DNA of 52,227 bases, taken from Collinsella sp. AM18-10. GTDB taxonomy: Bacteria > Actinomycetota > Coriobacteriia > Coriobacteriales > Coriobacteriaceae. A model generated the notes under the pieces. The model saw only the letters and a program-made list of their open reading frames with translations. It ran no database searches and was not told the origin of the DNA. The DNA is taken from positions 1 through 52,227 of the forward strand of contig NZ_QRJO01000015.1 of assembly GCF_003471585.1 (NCBI RefSeq). The letters are read 5' to 3'. The number at the start of each line of letters is the position of its first letter. Position 1 is the stretch's first letter. The position numbers were made by a program, and so were the translations under genes. Positions 16,704 through 24,034 of this stretch are shown here, piece by piece.

Positions 16704-16785
16704 ATTTGAGAGCTTATATGAGGCGTGGTGGCGTCGTTCCGTAGGTCGGATTTGCCGGGCGCGCCACGCCCTGTGGGTGCGTCTG

Positions 16786-17676
16786 CTACTGAAGCGCCTG
16801 TGCGCCCAGGGCCAGGCAGCCCATAATGCCCTGCTTGCCCTCGAGGCTGTTGTTGACGATGTAGCTATCGATGTCGGCCATCTCGGGCGTGACGATGTAG
16901 CCGTTGAGCATCTCGGCGCACTTCTTGCGTGCGAGCGGCGCGATGGGGGTGTGGTCGGCCACGCCGCCACCGATGACGATCTTCTGCGGTGCGTAGCACA
17001 GGATGTAGGTCATGAGCGCCTGCGCAAGATAGCCGGCGAGCAGGTCCATGGCCTCCGGGTCATCGGCCATCTCTCCGGCGCTCTTGCCACCCCAGCGCTT
17101 TTTAACGCCGGGGCCGGCGATGAGGCCCTCGAGGCAGTTGTCGTGGAAGGGGCAGCCGCTGTGCTCGCCAATGGTGTCGCGCGGGTCGCGCGTGACCAGG
17201 ATGTGACCGGCCTCGGGGTGCATCATGCCGTGCACGAGCTGGCCGCCCGAAAGCACGCCGGCGCCCACGCCGGTGCCGATGGTCAGATACGCCACGTCAG
17301 TGAGGCCCTGGGCGCAACCAAAGGTGACCTCGCCCAAGCAGGCGACGTTGACGTCGGTATCGTAGCCGCAGGGAATGTCGAGCTCGTTTTGAATGGTGCC
17401 CAGCAGGTCAAAGTAGCGCCATGCCGTCTTGGGGGTCTCCAAGATCTTGCCGTACTGGGGCGAGGCGGGGTTGACTGCGGTGGGGCCAAAAGCTCCGATG
17501 CCCAGGGCGGCGATGCCTTTGTCTGCAAACCATGCGTTGACGGCCTCAACGGTCTCCTGCGGGGTTGTGGTCGCAATCTGCTCGCGCTCCAGGACCGTGC
17601 CGTCCGCATAGCCCGTGGCGCACACCATCTTTGTGCCGCCGGCCTCGAGCGCTCCGATAAGCTGCTGCTCTGCCAT
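16786..17676 (-). CDS. ROK-family sugar kinase, fructokinase type
   Basis: 296 residues. The N-terminal ATP-binding loop GALEAGGTKMVCATG, the catalytic Asp region GYDTDVNVACLGE, TIGTGVGAGVLSGGQLVHG, and the zinc-binding block HPEAGH with GCPFHDNCLEG match the fructokinase branch of the ROK family (Gram-positive ScrK/GmuE type). Expected reaction: ATP-dependent phosphorylation of fructose at C6, with mannose or glucose possible. The start ATG 17676 has AGAGAGGGA upstream. No transporter or glycosidase gene accompanies it. A palindromic site in its promoter region (17717-17749) suggests local regulation. It shares the bidirectional terminator with the VanZ unit. Confidence 0.88.
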   Translation of the reverse strand: MAEQQLIGALEAGGTKMVCATGYADGTVLEREQIATTTPQETVEAVNAWFADKGIAALGIGAFGPTAVNPASPQYGKILETPKTAWRYFDLLGTIQNELDIPCGYDTDVNVACLGEVTFGCAQGLTDVAYLTIGTGVGAGVLSGGQLVHGMMHPEAGHILVTRDPRDTIGEHSGCPFHDNCLEGLIAGPGVKKRWGGKSAGEMADDPEAMDLLAGYLAQALMTYILCYAPQKIVIGGGVADHTPIAPLARKKCAEMLNGYIVTPEMADIDSYIVNNSLEGKQGIMGCLALGAQALQ

Positions 17677-17716
17677 AGCGTCCCTCTCTATTGGGCGAGT
17701 TACTTCACCTCTAAAG

Positions 17717-17749
17717 TATAGCGCCCTAAAAAACTAAGAAAGCGCTATA
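17717..17749. promoter_or_regulatory. Inverted repeat upstream of ROK kinase (possible operator)
   Basis: TATAGCGC (17717-17724) and GCGCTATA (17742-17749) are a perfect 8-bp inverted pair with 17 bp between. The left half overlaps a TATACT -10-like box read on the minus strand towards the kinase gene. No regulator gene is adjacent. Confidence 0.4.
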
Positions 17750-17750
17750 A

Positions 17751-17791
17751 AAAGAAACCTTGCAGCCCAACGGACGATGCGAGGTTTCTTT
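17751..17791 (-). terminator. Terminator behind the aminotransferase gene
   Basis: AAAGAAACCT (17751-17760) pairs perfectly with AGGTTTCTTT (17782-17791). Read on the minus strand the stem ends in TTTTTAT, giving a moderate U tract. Confidence 0.55.
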
Positions 17792-17816
17792 GGTGCTTTT
17801 AGTTGTTGGGCCGTCT

Positions 17817-18998
17817 CTACCCGCGCGGCTTGATTTTATCTCGCAGGGACTTGAGGTTCTCGAGTGCTGCGTTGAGCGTTTCGTCTCGCTTGGCAAAGTG
17901 GAAACGGACCAGATGGTTGACAGGCTCGCGGAAGAAGCTCGAGCCGGGCACGGCGCCCACGCCCACCTTTGAGGCTAGGTCCTCGCAGAAGTCGAGGTCG
18001 CTGTCATAGCAAAACTCAGAGATGTCCATCATCACGTAGTAGGCGCCCTGCGGCACGTTGTGCGTGAGGCCGATGCTGTCGAGTCCCTGACAGAATAGGT
18101 CGCGCTTGGCGGTGTAGAGGTCGAGGACCTCCTGGTAATAACTGTCGTCGAAGTTGAGGGCGGTGACGACGGCCTCTTGCAGGGGAGCGGCGGCGCCTAC
18201 GGTGAGGAAGTCGTGGACCTTTTTGATGCGCTCGGTGATTTCGGCGGGAGCGATGGTGTAGCCTAGGCGCCAGCCGGTGATGGAGTAGGTCTTGGACAGC
18301 GAGCTGCAGCTGATGGTTCGATCGAACATGCCGGGCAGCGTGGCCATATAGACGTGCTCGTGGGGCGCGTAGACGATGTGCTCGTATACCTCGTCGGTAA
18401 TGCAGTAGGCGTCGTACTTTTTGCAGAGGTCGGCGATAAAGGTGAGCTCCTCGCGCGTAAAGACCTTGCCGCAGGGGTTGGAAGGGTTGCACAGGACGAT
18501 GGCCTTGGGATCGTTGTCGCGGAAGGCCGCCTCGAGGACCTCGCGATCGAAGTCGAACGTGGGCGGGTTGAGCGGCACGTAGATGGGCTCGGCACCCGAA
18601 AGGATTGTGTCGGCGCCGTAGTTCTCGTAGAACGGCGAGAAGATGACGACCTTGTCTCCGGGGTTCGTAACCGTCATCATGGCGGCCATCATGGCCTCGG
18701 TGGAGCCGCAGGTGACTACGATGTTCTCGTTGGGGTTGATCGGCATGCCCATAAAGTGCTCCTGCTTAGCGGCGAGCGCCTCGCGCATGGCCTGGGAGCC
18801 CCAAGTGATGGAGTACTGGTGATAGAGCGGCTTGGGGTCGGTCGCGATGGCGCTGAGGCTCTCGAGCAGCTGCGCCGGAGGATCGAAGTCGGGGAAGCCC
18901 TGCGAGAGGTTGACGGCACCGTACTTATTGGAGATGCGCGTCATGCGGCGGATGACCGAATCGGTAAATGATGCCGTGCGATTGGAGAGTTCTTTCAT
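17817..18998 (-). CDS. Class I/II PLP-dependent aminotransferase
   Basis: 393 residues. A fold-type I aminotransferase: VNLSQGFPDFDPP at the N-terminus, YSITWGSQAMREALA, the NPSNPCGKVF motif, ITDEVYEHIVY, and SLSKTYSITGWRLGY with the PLP-binding Lys near residue 237; RFHFAKRDE near the end carries the carboxylate-binding Arg. This pattern fits the kynurenine/methionine/aspartate aminotransferase subgroup. The true amino donor cannot be read from the sequence. I chose ATG 18998 with GAAAGGAC upstream rather than 19016. It is a single gene, upstream of and divergent from the tRNA cluster. Confidence 0.88.
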   Translation of the reverse strand: MKELSNRTASFTDSVIRRMTRISNKYGAVNLSQGFPDFDPPAQLLESLSAIATDPKPLYHQYSITWGSQAMREALAAKQEHFMGMPINPNENIVVTCGSTEAMMAAMMTVTNPGDKVVIFSPFYENYGADTILSGAEPIYVPLNPPTFDFDREVLEAAFRDNDPKAIVLCNPSNPCGKVFTREELTFIADLCKKYDAYCITDEVYEHIVYAPHEHVYMATLPGMFDRTISCSSLSKTYSITGWRLGYTIAPAEITERIKKVHDFLTVGAAAPLQEAVVTALNFDDSYYQEVLDLYTAKRDLFCQGLDSIGLTHNVPQGAYYVMMDISEFCYDSDLDFCEDLASKVGVGAVPGSSFFREPVNHLVRFHFAKRDETLNAALENLKSLRDKIKPRG

Positions 18999-19108
18999 GC
19001 TTGTCCTTTCGAGCATTTGCAGTGGGGCAAGTTTACTCCTATGAAACCGGTGGGAATTGCTCGAAACGCGCTCGAAAAACTCTTTTCAAAATTCTTGAAA
19101 ATTGGGGC

Positions 19109-19137
19109 TTGCATCGCGTGGCGTTCCTTGCAATAAT
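19109..19137 (+). promoter_or_regulatory. Promoter of the tRNA-His/Lys/Lys cluster
   Basis: TTGCAT (19109-19114), a 17-bp spacer and AATAAT (19132-19137). Transcription would begin about 20 bases before tRNA-His. Confidence 0.65.
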
Positions 19138-19163
19138 AGTCGAGCGCGAAGCGCACAGGACAC

Positions 19164-19241
19164 GGTGGGTGTAGCTCAGTTGGCTAGAGCGACGGGTTGT
19201 GGTCCCGTAGGTCGAGGGTTCGAGTCCCTTTACCCACCCCA
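19164..19241 (+). tRNA. tRNA-His (GTG)
   Basis: The acceptor stem GTGGGTG pairs with TACCCAC, with an extra G at -1 (19164) opposite discriminator C73 (19238), the hallmark of tRNA-His. Anticodon GTG lies in the loop TTGTGGT. CCA is encoded (19239-19241). Confidence 0.95.
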
Positions 19242-19263
19242 GTTCTTGCTTCGTGTTGATATC

Positions 19264-19339
19264 GGGTCGTTAGCTCAGTTGGTAGAGCAGGGGACTCTTA
19301 ATCCCAAGGTCCAGGGTTCGACCCCCTGACGGCCCACCA
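19264..19339 (+). tRNA. tRNA-Lys (CTT), copy 1
   Basis: 76 bases including encoded CCA. Acceptor GGGTCGT with ACGGCCC, anticodon loop CTCTTAA with CTT, T arm GGTTCGA. Its sequence is identical to copy 2. Confidence 0.95.
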
Positions 19340-19352
19340 CACGATATCTCCT

Positions 19353-19378
19353 CTAAAGTCCGCTACAACGGACTTTAG
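19353..19378 (+). other. Hairpin between the two tRNA-Lys genes
   Basis: CTAAAGTCCG (19353-19362) pairs perfectly with CGGACTTTAG (19369-19378). There is no T tract, so it is more likely a processing or spacer structure than a terminator. Confidence 0.6.
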
Positions 19379-19382
19379 CTTT

Positions 19383-19458
19383 GGGTCGTTAGCTCAGTTG
19401 GTAGAGCAGGGGACTCTTAATCCCAAGGTCCAGGGTTCGACCCCCTGACGGCCCACCA
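19383..19458 (+). tRNA. tRNA-Lys (CTT), copy 2
   Basis: Identical to the copy at 19264-19339, CCA encoded. It is the last gene of the tRNA cluster. Confidence 0.95.
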
Positions 19459-19467
19459 AAGATTGTT

Positions 19468-19499
19468 AAGACGGTCAACTTCGGTTGGCCGTCTTTTTT
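19468..19499 (+). terminator. Terminator of the tRNA cluster
   Basis: A 12-bp stem (AAGACGGTCAAC with GTTGGCCGTCTT) closed by a TTCG tetraloop and followed by a run of T residues. Confidence 0.92.
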
Positions 19500-19567
19500 G
19501 TTGACCTCGCATGGGGCCGAACCCGAAAGGGCACAGCCGCTTTCACAGATCGAGTCTACCCTGGGGA

Positions 19568-19929
19568 TCAGTAAAACCGGCGCGTCTGCACGGCGAAGTA
19601 CGCCTGTGCGAGCGCGATTTCTTGCTTGTTTGAATCTCCGTTCTGGGCGATTAAATAGCATGCATGGCGCGTAAGTTTGTAGTCTTTAACCGCGCGAGCG
19701 GCGACACCGGCAATTCCCATTTTCGTGGTGTCACGAAAATGAGAATCAACTGGAGTTTTGTTTGTTTCGCACGAGACTTTTGCCCTCTTAACAACTTCGG
19801 CGAAGTTTTCCCATCGCGTGTACCCCATGGGTTCCATTAAATCTGTGCGAGCCAATACTCAACGCCGTCTTCTACATTGGCGTAGCTATCAAGTTCGACA
19901 CGCCACTTCTCGATATCTCTACTGTCCAT
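19568..19929 (-). pseudogene. dinD: dinD remnant, frameshifted and truncated
   Basis: The downstream frame (from about 19855) encodes GYTRWENFAEVVKRAKVSCE, then HFRDTTKMGIAG, then YKLTRHACYLIAQNGDSNKQ and ending YFAVQTRRFY, which is the N-terminal domain of DinD (DNA-damage-inducible protein D, a RecA inhibitor in E. coli). The upstream frame from ATG 19929 (with GAGGAG before it) encodes the matching N-terminus, ending in GVEYWLAQ before a stop. A single-base shift near 19855 would join the two. The protein stops where full-length DinD (roughly 280 residues) would continue, so the 3' half is lost. It sits directly behind the tRNA-Lys cluster and is probably a leftover of an integrated element. 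Confidence 0.8.
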
Positions 19930-20012
19930 ATCTCCTCCTCGCTGGCCTATTGTCTATGCGGGCTTTGCCCGCTCCGTATTCAGAATAAGGATACGCTGCC
20001 GTACGGACACGA

Positions 20013-20048
20013 ATGGGCCCCGTGCCACTTCGAGCTCACGGGGCCCAT
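20013..20048. other. Perfect hairpin behind the flavoprotein gene
   Basis: ATGGGCCCCGTG (20013-20024) pairs perfectly with CACGGGGCCCAT (20037-20048), loop of 12. There is no T tract on either side, so it may act as an RNA-stabilising or weak terminator structure for the minus-strand gene ending at 20091. Confidence 0.6.
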
Positions 20049-20090
20049 AGATATCGATTAGTTGTGTTCTGCTTTAGATGGGTGTTCGAA

Positions 20091-21617
20091 TTAGTCCGCT
20101 CGATAGTGCGATCCGAGGCTTTCGGTTCGCTTGCGCATGGCTTTGACCATCTCCATTGCCAGCTGAATCTGCGACTGTATGCGGGCGAGCGCAGCGATTT
20201 CGCTGTCGTTGGTATGCGGCTTATTTAGAGCTGTGGCATCATCTTGCAGGCTTTCAAGCTCTTGCAGCGCCTTGGAAAGGCCAACTTCGGTCCTGCTGAT
20301 CATGCAATAGGTGCTCATCGTGTGCTTAAGGCTGCGTGTCAGGCGTTTGGCATCTGTTGTGGCAATGCCATACTGGGGGAGGGCGATATCCATCGGAGCG
20401 CCCGCCTTGGGAGCGTCCAGCGCTGCTCGAGCCGCTGATGCGCCCGCGATGCGCCCAAACACGATGCCGTTGGCGCTCGATAAGCCGCCGATGCGGTCGG
20501 CGCCGTGCATGCCGCCTGTCGCCTCGCCGCAAGCGTAGAGGCCCTCAACGCCCGTTTGCGCGGTCTTATCGATCTTGATGCCGCCGTTAGCGGCGTGGGC
20601 ATACATCGCCACGCGCATCTCGTCGGTCGGCGCGATGCCGTGCTCGTCTTGTAGCCAGGTGGCAAAGGTCTGCACAAACTCGGGGACGTCCTCGCGGGGG
20701 AAGTCGTAGTGGAGCGCCAGGCCTTCGGCTCCCGCTTGGTCGATGGCTAGGTCGATAGCGCGAGAATCCAGACGCGAAGTGAAGGGACCATATCCGGAGC
20801 GTTGCTCGAGCAGATCGTCGAGCTTATCGTCGGCGATATCGACCGGCTGGTCGAACTTGACGTAGCGCCAGGTCTTCTCGTTAAAAACAAGGTTTCGCTT
20901 GGGCTCTATAAAGCCGGGCATCATCTGCATGAACTCTATATTAGTAAGGGACGCACCGTGCGCCAGCGCGATAGCCTGTGATGAGCTGAGCACGTCGGCG
21001 GAAGTGAGGCTGCGCTCGAACAGGCCACCCGTGCCGCCCGCAGCGATGATAGTGGCCTTGACTGCCATAGGCACGAGACGCTCGTTTGTCCGGTCGTAGA
21101 GCGTGGTGCCGACAATCTTTCCGTCCGTATCTTCAACAAGGTCGATAAGCTCATGGCGGGGGAGCAGGCGAATGCCGAGCGACTCGATCCGGGTCGTCAG
21201 AGCGTCCTCAAGGGGCTTACGGGTGAGGCCGCGCCACATGCGCGTCTTGTGGTCAAAACAGGGGATAAATTGCTTTTGCTGGGCGCTCTCAGCGCTTTGC
21301 GGACGCTGGAGCTCAACGCCTAGGTCTTGCTCGAGCCATTCAATTGCTTGGGGAATGCTGTGGACAAACGTCTGGACAAGCTCGGGGTCGGCGACGCCGC
21401 CACCAACGGTCTGGATGGTATCGATGAGGTCTTGTTCGTCGTCTTCGTTAACGGGTCCGATAAGCCCCAGGCCCCAGGTTCCGGGGAAGAAGCTCGATCC
21501 ACTCATAGTCTTTCCGGCGCTTGCCACAGTGACGGTTGCACCCGTGCGTGCCGCTTCGATGGCGGCGCAAAGGCCCGCAATGCCAGATCCAATTACCAGT
21601 ACGTCAGTCGATTCCAT
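20091..21617 (-). CDS. FAD-dependent oxidoreductase, fumarate reductase/aspartate oxidase family
   Basis: 508 residues. The Rossmann FAD-binding motif VLVIGSGIAGLCAAIEAA starts at residue 6, followed by IIAAGGTGGLF and a C-terminal FAD loop, ACGEATGGMHGADRIGG plus LSSANGIVFGRIAG, typical of the fumarate reductase flavoprotein superfamily that includes L-aspartate oxidase. The usual HPT active-site triplet after the GGTGG segment is not visible; the equivalent region reads FMQMMPGF. No Fe-S or membrane subunit and no nadA/nadC are nearby, so substrate and acceptor are unknown. There is no twin-arginine or lipoprotein signal, so it is cytoplasmic. ATG 21617 has GAAAGGAA upstream. It is a single gene. 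Confidence 0.8.
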   Translation of the reverse strand: MESTDVLVIGSGIAGLCAAIEAARTGATVTVASAGKTMSGSSFFPGTWGLGLIGPVNEDDEQDLIDTIQTVGGGVADPELVQTFVHSIPQAIEWLEQDLGVELQRPQSAESAQQKQFIPCFDHKTRMWRGLTRKPLEDALTTRIESLGIRLLPRHELIDLVEDTDGKIVGTTLYDRTNERLVPMAVKATIIAAGGTGGLFERSLTSADVLSSSQAIALAHGASLTNIEFMQMMPGFIEPKRNLVFNEKTWRYVKFDQPVDIADDKLDDLLEQRSGYGPFTSRLDSRAIDLAIDQAGAEGLALHYDFPREDVPEFVQTFATWLQDEHGIAPTDEMRVAMYAHAANGGIKIDKTAQTGVEGLYACGEATGGMHGADRIGGLSSANGIVFGRIAGASAARAALDAPKAGAPMDIALPQYGIATTDAKRLTRSLKHTMSTYCMISRTEVGLSKALQELESLQDDATALNKPHTNDSEIAALARIQSQIQLAMEMVKAMRKRTESLGSHYRAD

Positions 21618-21805
21618 CGGATTCCTTTCTCGTCCGGCGCATTGTCGCACGGGTGATCGGCAATGGGGCCGCAAAGACTCGGCAAATCGGTAAAGGGCAC
21701 ATATGACAGGTGGGCGTCATGGACGCTCTGACGTTTCATCTCGTCACATCTCGTATTTCGCCCCAACTGATATATCGGCATTCGCTACCCTGCGATAGCG
21801 CAAAC

Positions 21806-21838
21806 AAAAAGAGCCGCTACCTCGAAAGGTAGCGGCTC
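21806..21838 (-). terminator. Terminator of the GGGtGRT/NifU-like pair
   Basis: GAGCCGCTACCT (21811-21822) pairs perfectly with AGGTAGCGGCTC (21827-21838) around CGAA. On the minus strand it is followed by TTTTTG. Confidence 0.88.
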
Positions 21839-21873
21839 TAAAGCTCAACTATATGAGCATCGCGCGGGCGCGA

Positions 21874-22878
21874 TTAGGCCTTGAGGGCCTCCTCGACGGC
21901 GACAGCGCAGGCGACGGTGGCACCGACCATGGGGTTGTTGCCCATGCCGATGAGACCCATCATGTCGACGTGCGCAGGCACGGAGGAAGAACCGGCGAAC
22001 TGGGCGTCGGAGTGCATACGGCCCATGGTGTCGGTCATGCCGTAAGAGGCAGGGCCGGCGCCCATGTTGTCCGGGTGCAGGGTACGGCCAGTGCCGCCAC
22101 CAGAAGCGACGGAGAAGTACTTCTTGCCAGCCTCGAGGCGCTCCTTCTTGTAGGTGCCAGCGACGGGGTGCTGGAAGCGCGTGGGGTTGGTGGAGTTGCC
22201 GGTGATCGAGATGTCGACGTTCTCGTGCCACATGATGGCAACGCCCTCGCGGACGTCGTCGGAGCCGTAGCAGTTAACGGCAGCGCGGGGACCATCGGAG
22301 TAGGGGATGGTCTCGACGACCTTGAGCTCGCCCGTGTAGTAGTCGAACTGAGTCTTCACATAGGTGAAGCCGTTGATGCGGGCGATGATCTGGGCGGCGT
22401 CCTTGCCCAGACCGTTCAGGATAACGCGCAGCGGCTTCTTGCGAGCCTTGTTGGCGTTCAGAGCCAGGCCGATAGCACCCTCAGCGGCAGCGAAGGACTC
22501 GTGGCCGGCCAGGAAGGCGAAGCACTCGGTGTCGTCGGAGAGCAGCATAGCGCCCAGGTTGCCGTGGCCCAGACCGACCTTGCGGTCCTCGGCGACGGAG
22601 CCGGGAACGGTGAAGGCCTGGATGCCCTCGCCGATGATGGCGGCAGCCTCAGAAGCAGTCTTGGCGCCACGCTTGACAGCGAGAGCGCAGCCGAGGGTGT
22701 AGGCCCACTCGGCGTTCTGGAAGGCGATGGACTGGGTGTTGTTGACGATCTCACGCGGGTTGAAGCCCTTGTCGGTGCAGATCTGCAGAGCTTCCTCGAG
22801 GGAGGCGATGCCGTTGTCGGCGAGGCACTTGTTGATCTTGTCAGCGCGGCGCTCGTAACCTTCGAACGTAACAGTCAT
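21874..22878 (-). CDS. GGGtGRT-family protein
   Basis: 334 residues. The family is named for its conserved Gly-Gly-Gly-Thr-Gly-Arg-Thr motif, seen here as ASGGGTGRTLHPDNMG at about residues 255-270. Other strongly conserved-looking stretches are LGHGNLGAMLLSDDTECFAF, FLAGHESFAAAEG and VPAHVDMMGLIGMGNNPMVG. It has no signal peptide or membrane segment. Its biochemical function is not established. The gene starts 18 bases after the stop of the NifU-like gene, with AGGGAGG before ATG 22878, so the two form an operon ending at the terminator 21806-21838. The fixed partnership with a NifU-like scaffold suggests an Fe-S or sulfur role (inference). Confidence 0.85.
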   Translation of the reverse strand: MTVTFEGYERRADKINKCLADNGIASLEEALQICTDKGFNPREIVNNTQSIAFQNAEWAYTLGCALAVKRGAKTASEAAAIIGEGIQAFTVPGSVAEDRKVGLGHGNLGAMLLSDDTECFAFLAGHESFAAAEGAIGLALNANKARKKPLRVILNGLGKDAAQIIARINGFTYVKTQFDYYTGELKVVETIPYSDGPRAAVNCYGSDDVREGVAIMWHENVDISITGNSTNPTRFQHPVAGTYKKERLEAGKKYFSVASGGGTGRTLHPDNMGAGPASYGMTDTMGRMHSDAQFAGSSSVPAHVDMMGLIGMGNNPMVGATVACAVAVEEALKA

Positions 22879-22896
22879 AGTTATTTCCCTCCCTTT

Positions 22897-23631
22897 CTAC
22901 TCGTGAACCGGGAACACGCTGGCGACGGAGTGAGTCTCCTCGTCGGTGCGCGGGTCGATGTACTTGGCAGCGTTCTCCCACTGACCATAGTGGCCCATAG
23001 CGCCAGCGATGGCCTCCTCGGGGGTCTTGCCGGCCTTGACGGCGTCGGTGAACTTGCCGAGGTTCAGGAACTCGAAAGCGATGATCTCGTTCTTGTCGTT
23101 GAGAGCCATGCGAGTGACGTAGCCCTGAGCGAGCTCGAGGTAACGAGCGCCCTTGGCCTTGGTGCCGAACATGGTGCCGACCTGAGAGCGAAGGCCCTTG
23201 CCGAGGTCGTCGAGGGAGGCGCCCACGGGCAGGCCGCCCTCGGAGAACGCGGTCTGGCTGCGGCCGTAAACGATCTGCAGGAAGATCTCGCGCATAGCAA
23301 CGTTGATGGCGTCGCAGACGAGGTCGGTGTTGAGGGCCTCGAGGATGGTCTTACCGGGAAGGATCTCGGAAGCCATGGCGGCAGAGTGGGTCATGCCCGA
23401 GCAGCCGATGGTCTCAACGAGGGCCTCCTCGATGATGCCGTCCTTGACGTTCAGCGTGAGCTTGCAGGCGCCCTGCTGAGGTGCGCACCAACCCACACCG
23501 TGCGTAAGACCGGAGATGTCGGAAATCTCCTTAGCCTGGACCCACTTGCCCTCCTCGGGGATGGGTGCGGGGCCGTGGTATGCACCCTTGGCAACGGGGC
23601 ACATGTTCTCCACTTCCTGTGAGTACTGCAT
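22897..23631 (-). CDS. NifU-like Fe-S scaffold-related protein, partner of GGGtGRT
   Basis: 244 residues. The N-terminal half resembles the NifU/IscU scaffold fold: LTLNVKDGIIEEALVETIGC followed by SGMTHSAAMASEIL, where a Cys followed by a Ser/Ala-rich helix corresponds to the cluster-binding loop. IscU-type proteins build Fe-S clusters on three Cys residues; here the pattern is altered, and further Cys lie in VENMCPVAKG, GWCAPQQGACKL and DLVCDAINV. The C-terminal part (about 150-244) is specific to this subfamily. It is distinct from SufU in the suf operon 2 kb away. ATG 23631 has AGGAGAGG upstream; the longer ORF start at 23715 is rejected. First gene of the two-gene operon. Confidence 0.78.
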   Translation of the reverse strand: MQYSQEVENMCPVAKGAYHGPAPIPEEGKWVQAKEISDISGLTHGVGWCAPQQGACKLTLNVKDGIIEEALVETIGCSGMTHSAAMASEILPGKTILEALNTDLVCDAINVAMREIFLQIVYGRSQTAFSEGGLPVGASLDDLGKGLRSQVGTMFGTKAKGARYLELAQGYVTRMALNDKNEIIAFEFLNLGKFTDAVKAGKTPEEAIAGAMGHYGQWENAAKYIDPRTDEETHSVASVFPVHE

Positions 23632-24034
23632 GCCTCTCCTCTCTATCGTGTTGGCGTCCCGTCTGGGGGTCGTGGCTGGCGATTGCCGGGCGACCCTTCG
23701 AAAGGGACATGACATGCAGCCCCTATAATACCGCGAAATGCACGGAATATTCGGCGAACGGCTCAGTTTTCGTAGCGAGAAGTCCGGAAGTTTTAATTGA
23801 AACGGTTTAACTATATGTTCTGTGGTCGCGAACTTCCGTAGAGGGGGTTCGTCTTGGGCAAGCTTTTGGTCAGCTCTTGTATGCGTTGCGGGGTCTGACC
23901 TGTTGCAACGGTGCCGTTCGCCGCCCGTTTACTGCCTTTGGCCGCGCGAGTGTATTGTTTTGCGTGAATGTTTTGATGGCACGCTTCAATCGTGCTGTAT
24001 TGGATGGCAATCAGATCCCGGCGAAGGGAGCGCC
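23632..24034. other. Divergent intergenic region before RAYT 2
   Basis: 403 bases. A TATTAT -10-like box on the minus strand (23725-23730) suits the NifU-like/GGGtGRT operon. The right part is the upstream region of RAYT 2; an ORF extends through it but has no ribosome site or RAYT similarity before 24035. I see no copy of the 37-bp repeat here. Confidence 0.45.

Noticed and set aside
19264..19458. The two tRNA-Lys copies as attL/attR of an integrated element
   Set aside because: They are complete identical tRNA genes only 43 bases apart with no cargo between them, so a tandem duplication explains them better.
20091..21617. Annotation as nadB, L-aspartate oxidase
   Set aside because: FAD motifs fit the superfamily, but the HPT motif and nadA/nadC neighbours are missing, so the narrower name is not supported.
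21853..23622. 589-codon plus-strand frame opposite the GGGtGRT/NifU-like operon
   Set aside because: Antisense shadow crossing two real genes and the terminator.
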